Assembly (NCBI GenBank): GCA_902616615.1
Contig: CACMTN010000007.1
Location: 1-64,000, forward strand
Origin: an uncultured SAR116 cluster alpha proteobacterium
GTDB lineage: Bacteria > Pseudomonadota > Alphaproteobacteria > Puniceispirillales > Marisalimonadaceae
Direction: 5' to 3'
Length of the DNA: 64,000 nt
Part shown: positions 46,708-56,600 of the stretch, piece by piece
Layout of the letters: each line of letters begins with the position of its first letter
Numbering within the stretch: the first letter of the stretch is position 1
Made by a program: the position numbers and the translations under genes
The notes under the pieces: generated by a model
Seen by the model: only the letters and a program-made list of their open reading frames with translations
Database searches by the model: none
What the model was told of the DNA's origin: nothing

Positions 46708-46726
46708 AAGCAAGAAGCTTGCCAAC
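46708..46726 (-). promoter_or_regulatory. Sigma-54 promoter of flbD-fliEFGHIJ
   Basis: Minus strand agttGGcaagcttcttGCtt has GG at 46723-46722 and GC at 46711-46710, with ten bases between. Predicted start near 46698, about 21 bases before the flbD ATG, which is preceded by taggagtg. It implies that flbD is itself in the sigma-54 tier, possibly autoregulated or driven by the divergent activator. Confidence 0.75.
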
Positions 46727-46863
46727 TTAAAATTTTTAGAGAATTTAAAATGATTATAACTTTTATAAATATTATTTTTTACATATAAGATTGATTTATA
46801 ATGAAAAATGTCATTATTATGACAGTTAAGTTTAGTTTAATTCAATTATTTGACGGAATTTTA

Positions 46864-48006
46864 ATGAATGTTGTCGATAAATCTACTCATCAGTCTAAGC
46901 AAAACAAATCTATAATAGATAAACTGAATGAAATGATAGATGGTGAAAGTCCTGAGACTATATCAATGAAAAATTTAATTGCTATGGTTTCTCAAACAGA
47001 TAGTACAGCATTAATTTTAGGTGAAACTGGGACTGGTAAGGACATAGTTGCTCAAGCTATTCATAAGTGCTCACAAAAAAAAGGACCGTTTATTACCGTA
47101 AATTGTGCAGCCATACCATCTGAATTACTGGAATCAGAACTTTTTGGACATGAAAAAGGTTCTTTTACAGGAGCAGATAAACAAAGAAAAGGTAGATTTG
47201 AACAATCGAGTAGTGGATCTCTTTTCCTTGATGAAATTGGGGATATGCCTTTACCTCTTCAAGCTAAACTTTTAAGAGCTATTGAAACCAAAACTATTCA
47301 GAGGGTTGGAGGTTCAGAGGATATAAAAATTAATTTAAGGTTGATTTGTGCAACACATAGAGATCTTGAAAAAAAAGTTGAAGCCGGTGAATTTAGAGCA
47401 GATTTATTTTTTAGAATAAATGTATTACCTATTAACGTACCCTCTTTGGCTGAGAGAAGAACAGACATTCCAAGTTTGCAAAAAAGTCTGTTAGATAATC
47501 TTAGAGTTGATGAAACACAAAAACCAATCTTTACACCAGACTCAATTACTGCACTTTGTAAACATAATTGGCCTGGAAACATTAGAGAATTAAAAAATGT
47601 AATTGAAAGGGCTTGCATTATTTTTCCAGGAAAAGAAATTACAAGCACTAATGTTTACGAAAATTTACTAAGATTAAAAATTCCAACAGTTGCAGAGGAA
47701 CAAGAAGCTTTGTGGGAAATGACTTCTGATCTAAGTGGAATAAGCAACCTTGAAGAAAATGAGGTTACAAATAACCTGGAAGATTACTTGCCACACCCAA
47801 AGAATTATAAGAACTGGTTTTCTTTTTATGACGAAATAGACTTGAGAAGACACCTTCAAGATGTGGAAATTGTTTTAATAGAAGAGGCACTTGAAAAAAC
47901 AAATAATAAGGTAGCACTTGCAGCAGATAAATTAAAACTTCGAAGGACTACCTTAATTGAAAAAATGAAAAAATATTCAATAAACGTAAATCAGAATATT
48001 AATTAA
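46864..48006 (+). CDS. FleQ-like sigma-54 activator without receiver domain
   Basis: Sigma-54 enhancer-binding protein. The AAA+ domain has Walker A LGETGTGKDIVAQAIH, the loop GSFTGA (Ser in place of the usual Ala), Walker B GSLFLDEIGDMPLPLQAKLL and HNWPGNIRELKNVIERACII. The C-terminal helix-turn-helix AADKLKLRRTTLIEKMKKY is of the FleQ/FlrA type. The N-terminus is under 40 residues before the ATPase region. ATG 46801 is also in frame, but ATG 46864 has a cgga ribosome-binding site; 380 aa from there. Its stop overlaps the convergent flagellin stop by 8 bases. Confidence 0.85.
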   Translation: MNVVDKSTHQSKQNKSIIDKLNEMIDGESPETISMKNLIAMVSQTDSTALILGETGTGKDIVAQAIHKCSQKKGPFITVNCAAIPSELLESELFGHEKGSFTGADKQRKGRFEQSSSGSLFLDEIGDMPLPLQAKLLRAIETKTIQRVGGSEDIKINLRLICATHRDLEKKVEAGEFRADLFFRINVLPINVPSLAERRTDIPSLQKSLLDNLRVDETQKPIFTPDSITALCKHNWPGNIRELKNVIERACIIFPGKEITSTNVYENLLRLKIPTVAEEQEALWEMTSDLSGISNLEENEVTNNLEDYLPHPKNYKNWFSFYDEIDLRRHLQDVEIVLIEEALEKTNNKVALAADKLKLRRTTLIEKMKKYSINVNQNIN

Positions 48007-49993
48007 TTAATCTCAAAAAAACTTCACCACTCGCATTGGCTTGTGCGAGCATTGAAGATGCAGCTTTAGACATAATTTGAGCTTTTGTTAGCCTAGCGGT
48101 TTCTAAAGCAAAATCAGCATCTTCTATTTTTGATAATCTTGAGGAAGAATTATTCTTAGCGTCAAGTAAATAACTTAATCTATGATCGATTGCATTTTCA
48201 CTTGCCCCAAATTTTGCTCTTGTATTAGCTATTGTATCAATTGCAGTATCAATCTTAGTCAAAGCTGACGTGGCATTTGAAGAATTTGATACTGAAACTA
48301 TAGATCCCGGAGTTGATGCGCTGCTGGATGCTTGAGCTTGAAACCCAAGTTCGCCAACATCATCACCTGATATTTTTATAACATCTCCAGCAGTATGAGT
48401 AAGAAGTATTTGTCCCTTAAATGTCACTGAGCTACCTACAGAAATTGTCGCTCCGGTTGCGTCAGTATGACCATCAATAAAAACACCAGCTGTTCCTGCA
48501 TGTGCTATTACAATATCAGCTCCACTCGCGCTTGCAAGTTGAACTTCTCCACTTGAGTTAACAGAAGCAACAATATCTCCAATAGAAGCATTATTAATAG
48601 CTGCAATAGTCTGAGTTCCGTTAGTTACACTAGAGAAATTTATTGCATTTCCATTTATACTTATATTAGAAGACGCCGATGAAGCTTCTGAATAATTCAA
48701 GGTTAACGTTACTAAATTATCTCCTGTAGCAGCAACATTTGTTGATGATGAGACAGCATTAATTGCAATAGCTTTTGACGCAGCTGATGCGCTATCTGAT
48801 GCTCCAATTGCAACATCATTTATTTTAATATCATGAGATGCTGTAAGAGCATTCGTTGATACTAAATCTGATCTAATAATGGTACTTGAGTCAACTTCAT
48901 TAAAACCAAATCTTGCTAGATCATCAATGTTTCCACTGTTGGATGCGTATCCATTGGCTTTTGTCATGGCTTCAATTTTAACAAATGTACCATCAACATT
49001 TTCTAACTTAATGTACCCCAAATAAGTGCCTGCCGTGAAACCCGCATCAGTTGGTGCATTGCCACCAATAACAATGTCATTCCCAGTAGTATTTGATAAT
49101 GTAATTGTATTATCAGAATTTAATGTGGCTGTAACACCGCCAGCTTCTTGATTAATTTCAGTTACTAAGTTTTCTAAACTTGTTTGAATTGATATTACAT
49201 TAGTATTAATTGTAAAACTATTGCTCATAGAAAGAGAGTTTTTTGCAGCTGATGTAAGTTTATTAAAACCAGTTGCAGTAGCACCGTGGGTATTAGAATT
49301 AGCATTAATAGCAGTAACCAGTGCGGCTGCTGTATTGTTTCCTGATGATAAATTATCAGTTAAGTTTGCTGCTAAAGCGTTTTGTGAATTAATTTTGATA
49401 TCACTTGCTGCAAGATTACTACTATTGTAAGTAAATCCTGTTACTCGTCCACTGGTAAACTCTTTTACTCCAGATGATCCAGACAAACCTAAAGCTGTAC
49501 TATCAGATTTCACAAGATCGATAGAAACTATATCATCCTTAGTTTCTCCAACTAAAAAACTTACCTTATCTTTAGTTCCATCTAACAATTTGATAGTATT
49601 AAATTTTATTAATTTAGTTAAAGCATCTATTTCTGTTAAGTAGGAATCTATTTCAACCTGTAGTGTGTTTCTATCAGCTGTTGTTAAAGTTGAACTGCCT
49701 CCTTGGACAGCCAATTCTCTTATTCTAGCAAGTATGTTATTTATTGAACTAAGACCACTGTCAGCTGTTTGAGTAAGTATTTTTCCCTCAGCACCATTCG
49801 AAATTGCTTCACCTAAGGATAAAACTTGAGCATTTAACTTTGAAATAGGGCCTAAAGATGCTGGATCATCAGATGCACGATTAATTCTTTTACCAGAAGA
49901 TAACCTTTCTGTACTTTCAGTCATTTCCTTTATTTGATTAGTCATATTTCTTTGAATAAATTGAGACGTAGTCAAATTACCAATATTAAGCAT
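47999..49993 (-). CDS. Flagellin, 664 aa
   Basis: Filament subunit. The conserved D0/D1 N-terminus (RLSSGKRINRASDDPAS, then NNILARIRELAVQGGSSTLT) and C-terminus (SKIEDADFALETARLTKAQI and MSKAASSMLAQANASGEVF) flank ~400 residues of Ser/Ala/Asn-rich surface domain. That insert contains flagellin_IN-like repeats such as DIKINDVAIGASDSASAASK and INNASIGDIVAS, shared with the 1010-aa flagellin. The N-terminus MLNIGNLTTSQFIQ and C-terminus ...FLRLIN differ from the other two, suggesting a distinct, possibly minor, filament position. A gtggagga ribosome-binding site precedes the ATG; no sigma-54 site is seen. Confidence 0.92.
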   Translation of the reverse strand: MLNIGNLTTSQFIQRNMTNQIKEMTESTERLSSGKRINRASDDPASLGPISKLNAQVLSLGEAISNGAEGKILTQTADSGLSSINNILARIRELAVQGGSSTLTTADRNTLQVEIDSYLTEIDALTKLIKFNTIKLLDGTKDKVSFLVGETKDDIVSIDLVKSDSTALGLSGSSGVKEFTSGRVTGFTYNSSNLAASDIKINSQNALAANLTDNLSSGNNTAAALVTAINANSNTHGATATGFNKLTSAAKNSLSMSNSFTINTNVISIQTSLENLVTEINQEAGGVTATLNSDNTITLSNTTGNDIVIGGNAPTDAGFTAGTYLGYIKLENVDGTFVKIEAMTKANGYASNSGNIDDLARFGFNEVDSSTIIRSDLVSTNALTASHDIKINDVAIGASDSASAASKAIAINAVSSSTNVAATGDNLVTLTLNYSEASSASSNISINGNAINFSSVTNGTQTIAAINNASIGDIVASVNSSGEVQLASASGADIVIAHAGTAGVFIDGHTDATGATISVGSSVTFKGQILLTHTAGDVIKISGDDVGELGFQAQASSSASTPGSIVSVSNSSNATSALTKIDTAIDTIANTRAKFGASENAIDHRLSYLLDAKNNSSSRLSKIEDADFALETARLTKAQIMSKAASSMLAQANASGEVFLRLIN

Positions 49994-50057
49994 AAATAAA
50001 TTCCTCCACGAATTTTATTAAAATTACGGCTTTAACTACGACTGAAATTTAAATTTG

Positions 50058-50083
50058 TTTAATTTTTTTTTAAAAAAATTAAA
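50058..50083. repeat. Pure A/T 12-bp inverted repeat between fliT and flagellin gene
   Basis: TTTAATTTTTTT (50058-50069) pairs perfectly with AAAAAAATTAAA (50072-50083). It lies 7 bases past the fliT stop and 65 bases before the 664-aa flagellin start. It may serve as a weak terminator after fliS-fliT or simply be an AT-rich spacer. Confidence 0.35.
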
Positions 50084-50089
50084 ATACTA

Positions 50090-50386
50090 TTATTTCTTGC
50101 TCATGGAATATGCTTTTAGTCTTTTACTAAATTGACTTTGATTTTTGGATAAGTTTTCTAATTTTTTTTCTGTAGCTTTTATATTTTCAAGATTATTTTC
50201 AATAAGCTTACCTATTCTTTTTTTAATCTGATTTTTCTTAATTTGTCTATCTTTAATCTTTTCTATTAGTAATCTTCTTTTTGTATCAAGAAGTGAAATT
50301 TGAGAAAATTCGTTATTATATATTAAATCAGAAATTTTTTTGGATAGATTTTCTAGCATTTCTAAGTCAGTGTTTAGAGTATCCAT
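50090..50386 (-). CDS. FliT-like small helical protein downstream of fliS
   Basis: 98 residues from ATG 50386, MDTLNTDLEMLENLSKKISD, fully helical with many Lys and Asn. No strong family motif. Size, helicity and the position directly after fliS suggest a FliT-type chaperone, but the evidence is mostly context. An upstream frame start (50419) would overlap fliS by 31 bases and is not preferred. Confidence 0.5.
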   Translation of the reverse strand: MDTLNTDLEMLENLSKKISDLIYNNEFSQISLLDTKRRLLIEKIKDRQIKKNQIKKRIGKLIENNLENIKATEKKLENLSKNQSQFSKRLKAYSMSKK

Positions 50387-50388
50387 CT

Positions 50389-50826
50389 TTATTTCTCTAA
50401 AGATGGTATTTCTTCCCACCCTTCCATGATTTGTTTAACAACATCAATAGCTTTTAAAATTCCATCTTCAATTTTTTGACTGAACCCTCTAATTATTTCG
50501 TAACGGCAATATTCGTATAACTGGAAAAGATTATTAGCAATTTCTAAAGCTTTATCAAAATCTAAGCTAGTTTGAAGACCATAAATTATGGATAGTGATT
50601 TACTAAGATTTTTAGCTTTATGGCGAACATTTTTTTCTTCAAAAGCTTTATCGACTAAATACTGATTTTGTTTTCTTTTTCTTTCATCTTGAATGTCTAA
50701 GACAATTTTTTGCATTGAATTGACCAACTCTTTCATCAATGCTCTAACTATTTCATGTGAAGATGTAACAGCATTGGAAGATTGTTGCGTCTTTTTATAT
50801 GCATTTAATTGTTCGTTATTTACCAT
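50389..50826 (-). CDS. fliS: Flagellin chaperone FliS
   Basis: 145-residue helical export chaperone that binds the flagellin C-terminus and prevents early polymerisation. LNAYKKTQQSSNAVTSSHEI at the N-terminus, NLFQLYEYCRYEIIRG and the terminal IKAIDVVKQIMEGWEEI-type segment (here KAIDVVKQIMEGWEEI) fit FliS. Many alphaproteobacteria use FlaF/FlbT at flagellin loci instead. Divergent from the 118-aa gene. Confidence 0.8.
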   Translation of the reverse strand: MVNNEQLNAYKKTQQSSNAVTSSHEIVRALMKELVNSMQKIVLDIQDERKRKQNQYLVDKAFEEKNVRHKAKNLSKSLSIIYGLQTSLDFDKALEIANNLFQLYEYCRYEIIRGFSQKIEDGILKAIDVVKQIMEGWEEIPSLEK

Positions 50827-50854
50827 AATAATAAATCAACATTGTTATATATAA

Positions 50855-50899
50855 GTGTCAAAAATTTGATTTTTTATAATTTTTATGTTTTATTGACAC
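50855..50899. repeat. Inverted repeat GTGTCAA/TTGACAC between fliS and divergent gene
   Basis: GTGTCAA (50855-50861) and TTGACAC (50893-50899) are exact reverse complements, 31 bases apart, in the 74-base divergent gap. Each half contains TTGACA on one strand, so they could be outward-facing -35 elements or a two-half operator. Neither has a convincing -10 at 17 bases. The right half ends 1 base before the ATG at 50901. Confidence 0.4.
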
Positions 50900-50900
50900 C

Positions 50901-51257
50901 ATGATTGTTAATAATTTACAAAACCCATATGCTATAAATGAGATTTATGCTTCTAAACCGCTTAGGAATGAAAGCTCTAGTTTATCTGCAAACACTATGC
51001 CAACTAGTGATCGAATAGTTTCTGAAACTAGTGTTACAAAAAGACCTTTAAATAACACACCGCCAAACTTTATTAGACATGTTTATGTAAACAATCAAAG
51101 TGCTAGTAACGGGTCATTAACTGAGAGCTTTATAAGATCAAGAGCTTCATTATCTCCATCCTATTTTCATAATGAGATTGTCACTCGTTATAATATGATC
51201 AGTGTAATTCCAAAAAATCTTACTCAATTAAAGAAATCAATTGAAAAATACGCATAG
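50901..51257 (+). CDS. Hypothetical 118-aa protein in the flagellin locus
   Basis: Not recognised. Polar, Ser/Asn-rich, no signal peptide or membrane helix; the C-terminal part (ASLSPSYFHNEIVTRYNM and then VIPKNLTQLKKSIEKYA) looks the most structured. It is not FlaG, FlbT or FlaF by sequence. No Shine-Dalgarno precedes the ATG. It sits between fliS (divergent) and the 743-aa flagellin (same strand, 68 bases downstream), so a role in filament production is possible. Confidence 0.45.
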   Translation: MIVNNLQNPYAINEIYASKPLRNESSSLSANTMPTSDRIVSETSVTKRPLNNTPPNFIRHVYVNNQSASNGSLTESFIRSRASLSPSYFHNEIVTRYNMISVIPKNLTQLKKSIEKYA

Positions 51258-51275
51258 ATTAAAATAGCTAAATTT

Positions 51276-51293
51276 TTGGCATAACAATTGCAC
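51276..51293 (+). promoter_or_regulatory. Sigma-54 promoter of the 743-aa flagellin
   Basis: ttttGGcataacaattGCac has GG at 51278-51279 and GC at 51290-51291, exactly ten bases apart; TTGGCA and TTGCA match consensus closely. Predicted start near 51303, 23 bases before the flagellin ATG. Confidence 0.82.
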
Positions 51294-51325
51294 TGTTTCC
51301 CTACGAAATTAATTTGGAGATTGAT

Positions 51326-53557
51326 ATGCCAACAGTTAATTCTAATACTGCTTCACAGTTTGCGCTTAATAAAATGGCTGCAACAGAGCGTGATATGACA
51401 ACGGCGATGGAAAGATTATCGTCAGGCAAACGTATTAATCATGCAGGTGATGATGCAGCGGGTGCAGCTATTGCTGACAGAATGACTGCACAAATTAAAG
51501 GATTAGAACAATCAGTAAGAAATGCGGCTGACGTTATTTCAATGGCACAAGTTACTGAAGGTGCCTTAGACGAATCTTCTTCAATAATTCAAAGAATAAG
51601 AGAATTAGCAATTCAATCAGCATCAGATGTAATGAACGCAGAAGAACGTTCTTATTTGGATGCAGAAGTTGTTCAAATGTTAGCAGAATTAGATCGTGTA
51701 ACTAGAGATACTACTTTTAATGAAATAGCAGTTTTAGATGGATCATTTGCAGATAGACGTTTTCAGATTGGAACACATGAACGTGAATTTGCTCAGTTAT
51801 CAATATCATCAATGAGATTGGACAGCTTAGGAGCGTACAAGGCTAAATCCCAAGGAACAGAGACAACTGATGACGCTGGTGGCCCAGTTGATAATGATAA
51901 TTTAGCATTGAATGCTTATGCAGTTGCTGATACCTCAGAAACCAATTTGGTACAGGCAGAATCATTTACTATTCATGGTATTTTGGGAAGTTCATCAGTA
52001 ACTGCTGCAGAAGGATCGAATGTTAGAGATATAGCAACGTCTGTTAACGCCGTCTTTGACTCTACTGGAGTTACAGCTATAGCGTCTACACAACTTAAAA
52101 TTCAGGCAAAGACTTTAGATGCTTTATTTAATGGTCAAACAAGTGTTTCTTTTAGCATTCAAGGAAAAAATACTACAGCAGTTACTATTGCTGCAAATGT
52201 TACTTTAAATAACAGTGAGGGAAGTTCTGTATTATCTGAACTTAGAGATTCTATTAATAATTACACAACTACTACAGGTGTAACAGCAACTTTATCCACA
52301 GATAAATCATCTATAATAATGGTTCAAAACGAAGGTTATGATATTAAACTAGGTGATGTAAATTTTGCTGGTGATACTGTTACTGACGGAGCTCAAAGAA
52401 CTTTATTAGTAACAAGCTTAGATAATGATGAGGTTGTAGCTGGAGACGCAGTATCTTTAGGTGACACAAATGTTACTACAACTGATCAAAATGGTATCGT
52501 TACAATTGATACCAGTGGTCAAACAACTATTGGAAGTCTGGCTGGTACAGCTTTCGAAGCAACAGGTCCTCGCAAACATGGAACAAGCACAACATCAGTT
52601 GTTGCGACCCAAAGAATTAGAACAACTGAGGAAGGTATCAATGGTACTGGGTCCATGGTTATTTTAAATTCTGCTAATGTTCTTAATTCTTTCATAACAA
52701 TGACATCAAGTGCAGCTACTGCTGGTATCACTTATAAAATAGTGGGAACTGATGTACATGGTAATGCTCAAGAAGAAACAATTCCTGCATTTACTGGGGC
52801 CGTAACTTTAGAATCTACTAAAGTTTTTGGAACAGTTACATCAGTAGTGCCATCTGGTCAACATGCAACGGCCGAAGTTAGTGTGGGTACTCGAAACACA
52901 ATTGCAAAGCAATCAGCACTTGTCACTGTCACAAGTTCTACTGGTGATGAAAGTGCTTTAACATTTACAGTTACTGGTAAAGGAATGGATGGTACAGATC
53001 TAACAGAAATAATAACCGGCCCTGCTGTAGGTAAAACAGTAACAGGCAGAAGAATTTTTACAGAAATACACACAGTTGTTGTATCTGGTGATACAGCTCA
53101 ATCAGTTGATATTGGATTAAAAGCAGCGGATTCTGTCATTATTACTGGACAACTTGAAATGTCCTCTAGCAACAGTTTTACAGTTGTTGGCGAAGATGGA
53201 AAAGGATTATTTGAAGCATCACCTGGTGCAGCATCATTAGATAAATTATCTGGTGTGAATGTAAAGACAAGACAGTCATCAATTGACGCATTACGAGTAT
53301 TAGACAGGTCGCTTGATAGAATTCATAAAGAAAGAGCAAAACTTGGAGCTCTTATGAGCAGAATGGAAAAAGCGATAGATAATTTATCAAATGTAGCTCT
53401 AAACACTAATGCTTCTAGAGGTAGAATTGAAGATGCTGATTTTGCAAAAGAGTCTGCACGATTAACTAAGGCACAAATTTTACAACAATCTGCTATGGCC
53501 ATGATAGCACAAGCAGGAAAAGCACAACAAAATGTGCTTCAATTATTACAAAATTAA
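51326..53557 (+). CDS. Flagellin, 743 aa, with phage-structural-like repeats
   Basis: Conserved ends: N-terminal MPTVNSNTASQFALNKMAAT, RLSSGKRINHAGDDAAGAAI, IIQRIRELAIQSASD; C-terminal GRIEDADFAKESARLTKAQI and MAMIAQAGKAQQNVLQLLQN. The central insert (~180-640) includes two tandem modules at about 454-522 and 531-599. They share the pattern GTDVHGNAQEETI / GKGMDGTDLTEIITGP followed by FGTV or FTEIHTV and an SVG or DIG strand. The start is ATG 51326 with tttggaga before it, rather than TTG 51314, in line with the promoter. Ends at a strong bidirectional terminator. Confidence 0.93.
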   Translation: MPTVNSNTASQFALNKMAATERDMTTAMERLSSGKRINHAGDDAAGAAIADRMTAQIKGLEQSVRNAADVISMAQVTEGALDESSSIIQRIRELAIQSASDVMNAEERSYLDAEVVQMLAELDRVTRDTTFNEIAVLDGSFADRRFQIGTHEREFAQLSISSMRLDSLGAYKAKSQGTETTDDAGGPVDNDNLALNAYAVADTSETNLVQAESFTIHGILGSSSVTAAEGSNVRDIATSVNAVFDSTGVTAIASTQLKIQAKTLDALFNGQTSVSFSIQGKNTTAVTIAANVTLNNSEGSSVLSELRDSINNYTTTTGVTATLSTDKSSIIMVQNEGYDIKLGDVNFAGDTVTDGAQRTLLVTSLDNDEVVAGDAVSLGDTNVTTTDQNGIVTIDTSGQTTIGSLAGTAFEATGPRKHGTSTTSVVATQRIRTTEEGINGTGSMVILNSANVLNSFITMTSSAATAGITYKIVGTDVHGNAQEETIPAFTGAVTLESTKVFGTVTSVVPSGQHATAEVSVGTRNTIAKQSALVTVTSSTGDESALTFTVTGKGMDGTDLTEIITGPAVGKTVTGRRIFTEIHTVVVSGDTAQSVDIGLKAADSVIITGQLEMSSSNSFTVVGEDGKGLFEASPGAASLDKLSGVNVKTRQSSIDALRVLDRSLDRIHKERAKLGALMSRMEKAIDNLSNVALNTNASRGRIEDADFAKESARLTKAQILQQSAMAMIAQAGKAQQNVLQLLQN

Positions 53558-53582
53558 ATCCTCCAATTAATAAATAAAAAAA

Positions 53583-53604
53583 AAGGCCACCCTAGGGTGG
53601 CCTT
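53583..53604. terminator. Bidirectional rho-independent terminator between two flagellin genes
   Basis: aaggccaccc (53583-53592), ta, gggtggcctt (53595-53604): a perfect 10-bp GC-rich stem flanked by an A-run on the left and a pyrimidine-rich tract on the right. It lies between convergent flagellin genes and can serve both. It is the clearest intrinsic terminator in the window. Confidence 0.88.
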
Positions 53605-53624
53605 CCTTCCTTTATCTCTCCAAA

Positions 53625-56600
53625 TTATCCTTGAAGAAGAGCTAGTAAGTTTTGCTTAGATGCATTTGCCTGAGCTAACATTGATGTTGCAGCTTGTGAC
53701 AAAATCTGAGCTTTCGTTAGATTAGATGTCTCCTGAGCAAAATCAGCATCCTGAATTCTAGATTGAGCGGCTTCTGTATTAACTTTCAAAGTTGTTAAGT
53801 TACTTATAGAAGCATCAATTCTATTTTCAATGGCACCAAAAGATGATCTAAACTTAGAAACTTGTTCTATTGCTTTATCGATCAATTCTAGGGAAGCATT
53901 TGCTCCAGCCATAGTCTCAACTGACACTTTTGTACCAGAAACTTCAAACTCTGCACTTTGACCCTGAATACCTAACTTTTGAAGAATGGTTTCAGTTGAG
54001 CCAAATGTACCGTCAACACCAGTCCTCATATTTGTATTAGAGTCTGCAGCAACAGTTTCAACTTTTATTGGGGTACCTGTTGAGTTAGAAAGTTCTAATT
54101 TACCACGAGAAGTAAAATCATCTCCTATACTTGCAGTATATCCAATTTTAACAGCGTTTGATGTAAAATCAACATCAAGGTCAATTCTTGATACGGTTGC
54201 AAAAGCTTTAGTACCAGTAGAAGTACCACTCTGAGCAGGACCAACTATTACTTCGGTTAAACTATTACCAAGCATGTCAGTACCATGAACAGTGATTGTA
54301 CCGTTGGCTGCTGTAGCATTGTTTCCTTCAGTTATTGTAATCAATGCACCACCAAGATTTAAACTTGTAGCACCGGAAACTAATGTCAATGCAGTAGCAG
54401 CACCATGGTCACCAGAAGCGACTAATCCATCATCATCTGCTACCTTATTACCATGATTGGCTGCGTTAGTTCCACCAGCATTAGTGTTACCAATTGTACT
54501 TGCATTGGTATCAGCTTGTGAGGCAGTTATAGAAGTAACAGACTCGTACACATTTTTACTTAAAGCTTCAAGTGTACCACCAGCTCCTCTTACAACCTCA
54601 GTAACTGTATTACCAAAAACATCTGTACCTGTTATAGTATAGTTTTGGTCAGCTTGACCAGTTATTGAACCAATGTCAAAAGTAAGTGTAGAAGTTTGAT
54701 CAGCTACGATTTCAGTGACAGTATTAAAAGTTTTAATACCATCAACAGTACCATTTTGTGTTGCACCAGCAATAACCTCAGTTTGGACGTTTCCATCCAT
54801 ATCTGTACCAGTAATAGTAAAGTTTATACCAGATGCATCACCGTTATTTAGTTCTGTAATCCTGACCATTCTACCTTTTGGTGTTGCGCTTGTAGCTGTT
54901 GAAGTTAATGTCATTGCAGATGTAGAAGCTGTCTGACCATCAGACAATTCATCAGTATCTGTTACCGCACCAGCAGAAGTAAAAACAACTTGGCTATTAA
55001 AGTTTGATGGGCTCAACAATGTCAAGCTTGTATCTGTGATTGCAGCACTTGCACGTAGTGAATCAACGTCTTCATCACTACCTCCAATAATACCACTAAC
55101 ACTTACTGTTCCATTAACATCTTTAAATGCCCTTATGAAATCAGTATCACCCTGATGAGTTACTCTAATGTCCACACCAGATGCACTTGATAATGTAACA
55201 GCACCATCAGAATTAGCTTTAGCTCTTATGTCACCTACTGATGCATTATTGATTGCAGTAACAACACCTTCAATGCCATTAGCAGATGTTACATTAATTG
55301 AAGTACTATTAACAAAAAATTCAGTTGTACCACCAGGCATTGCACCAAAATTTAAAGCTAGCTGAACTTCGTTACTTGCTTTAGCAGTTACGCCTGACTC
55401 AGTAGATACTGCATTAATAGCTTCAGCTATAGAAGAAGCTTGACCTGTAGCTGAGGCTCCAATTAATACATCGTTAATTTTGATCTCATTAGCAGATAGA
55501 GCTGTACCACTTACAGTATCAGTTTCTAATATTGAACCAGATGAGGTTTCATTAAAACCTAGAGCATTAACATCACCAATAGTACCTAGACCATCAGTAT
55601 ATCCGTTGACTTCACTTCCTGCTTCAATTCTAACAGCCGAACCATCTAAGTTTTTAAGACTTACAAAACCTGTATATGTTCCTGCTGTGAAACCAACATC
55701 TGAGGCAGCTGAACCTGCAATAACAATAGCTTCACCAGTTTTATTTGACAATGTTATTGTATTATCAGCATTTAATGCAGCGTTTATACCAGACACAGCT
55801 TCGTTAATGTTGGCTGTCAATTTTGAATATGATGTGGCAAGAGCGACAGTGTCACCATTAATTGTAAAAGTAGCAGATTGTGAAAAAGTACCTTTAGCAG
55901 TTGATTGAACAGAATTAAAAGCGTCTGCTTCTGCACCATGTATACCAGTATTAGCGTTTATTGCATCTGCTAATAACTTAGCTTCATTAGCTCCAGAAGC
56001 TGAAGTGTCCTGATTAAAGTCAGTTGCAAAAGCATTAAACCCATTTATCTTTACATCGGCAGCTGCAATAGTATTAGCAGTGTTACTAAAATCTTTTTCA
56101 TCAATTCTTTCACTTGTTAATGTAGTAACACCAATAGCACCACTTAACCCTAATGAAATTGAATCAGAACTTTCTAAATCTACTTTCAATGTATCAGAGG
56201 CATTAATACCGATTTGGAATTTAACATCTACATTACTACCATCTAGTAATTTAACATTATTAAAATGAGTGTTTGCAGATATTTTATCAATTTCTTCAAT
56301 GAGTTGATCAACTTCTGATTGTATCATGCTTCTGTCAGAGTCACTTAAAGTGCTGTTTCCAGCTTGAACTGAAAGTTCTCTTACTCTCTGCAACATATTT
56401 TCAACTTCACCCAAAGCGCCTTCAGCTGTTTGTGTCATTGAAATTGCATCATATGAGTTTCTGATTGCGACACCAAGACTTTTAACTTGGGATTCCATTT
56501 TAGAAGCGATGGCTGAACCAGCAGCATCGTCAGCGGCAGAATTGATTCTGAAACCAGATGATAGTCTATTCATTGCATCATCTAAATCTGCATTCAATTT

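Noticed and set aside
49994-50060. Sigma-28 type promoter for the 664-aa flagellin (a gccgtaat element after ttaaa)
   Set aside because: The -10-like element has no TAAA box at the required 15-base spacing; the nearest is 17 bases away.
50893-50925. TTGACA at 50893-50898 as a -35 box for the 118-aa gene
   Set aside because: The hexamer at 17-base spacing (ttacaa) is a poor -10 and the start would fall downstream of the ATG.
55480-55908. 142-codon plus-strand open frame inside the giant flagellin gene
   Set aside because: It mirrors the low-stop antisense of a Ser/Ala/Thr-rich coding region, has no ribosome-binding site, and the minus-strand flagellin is certain.
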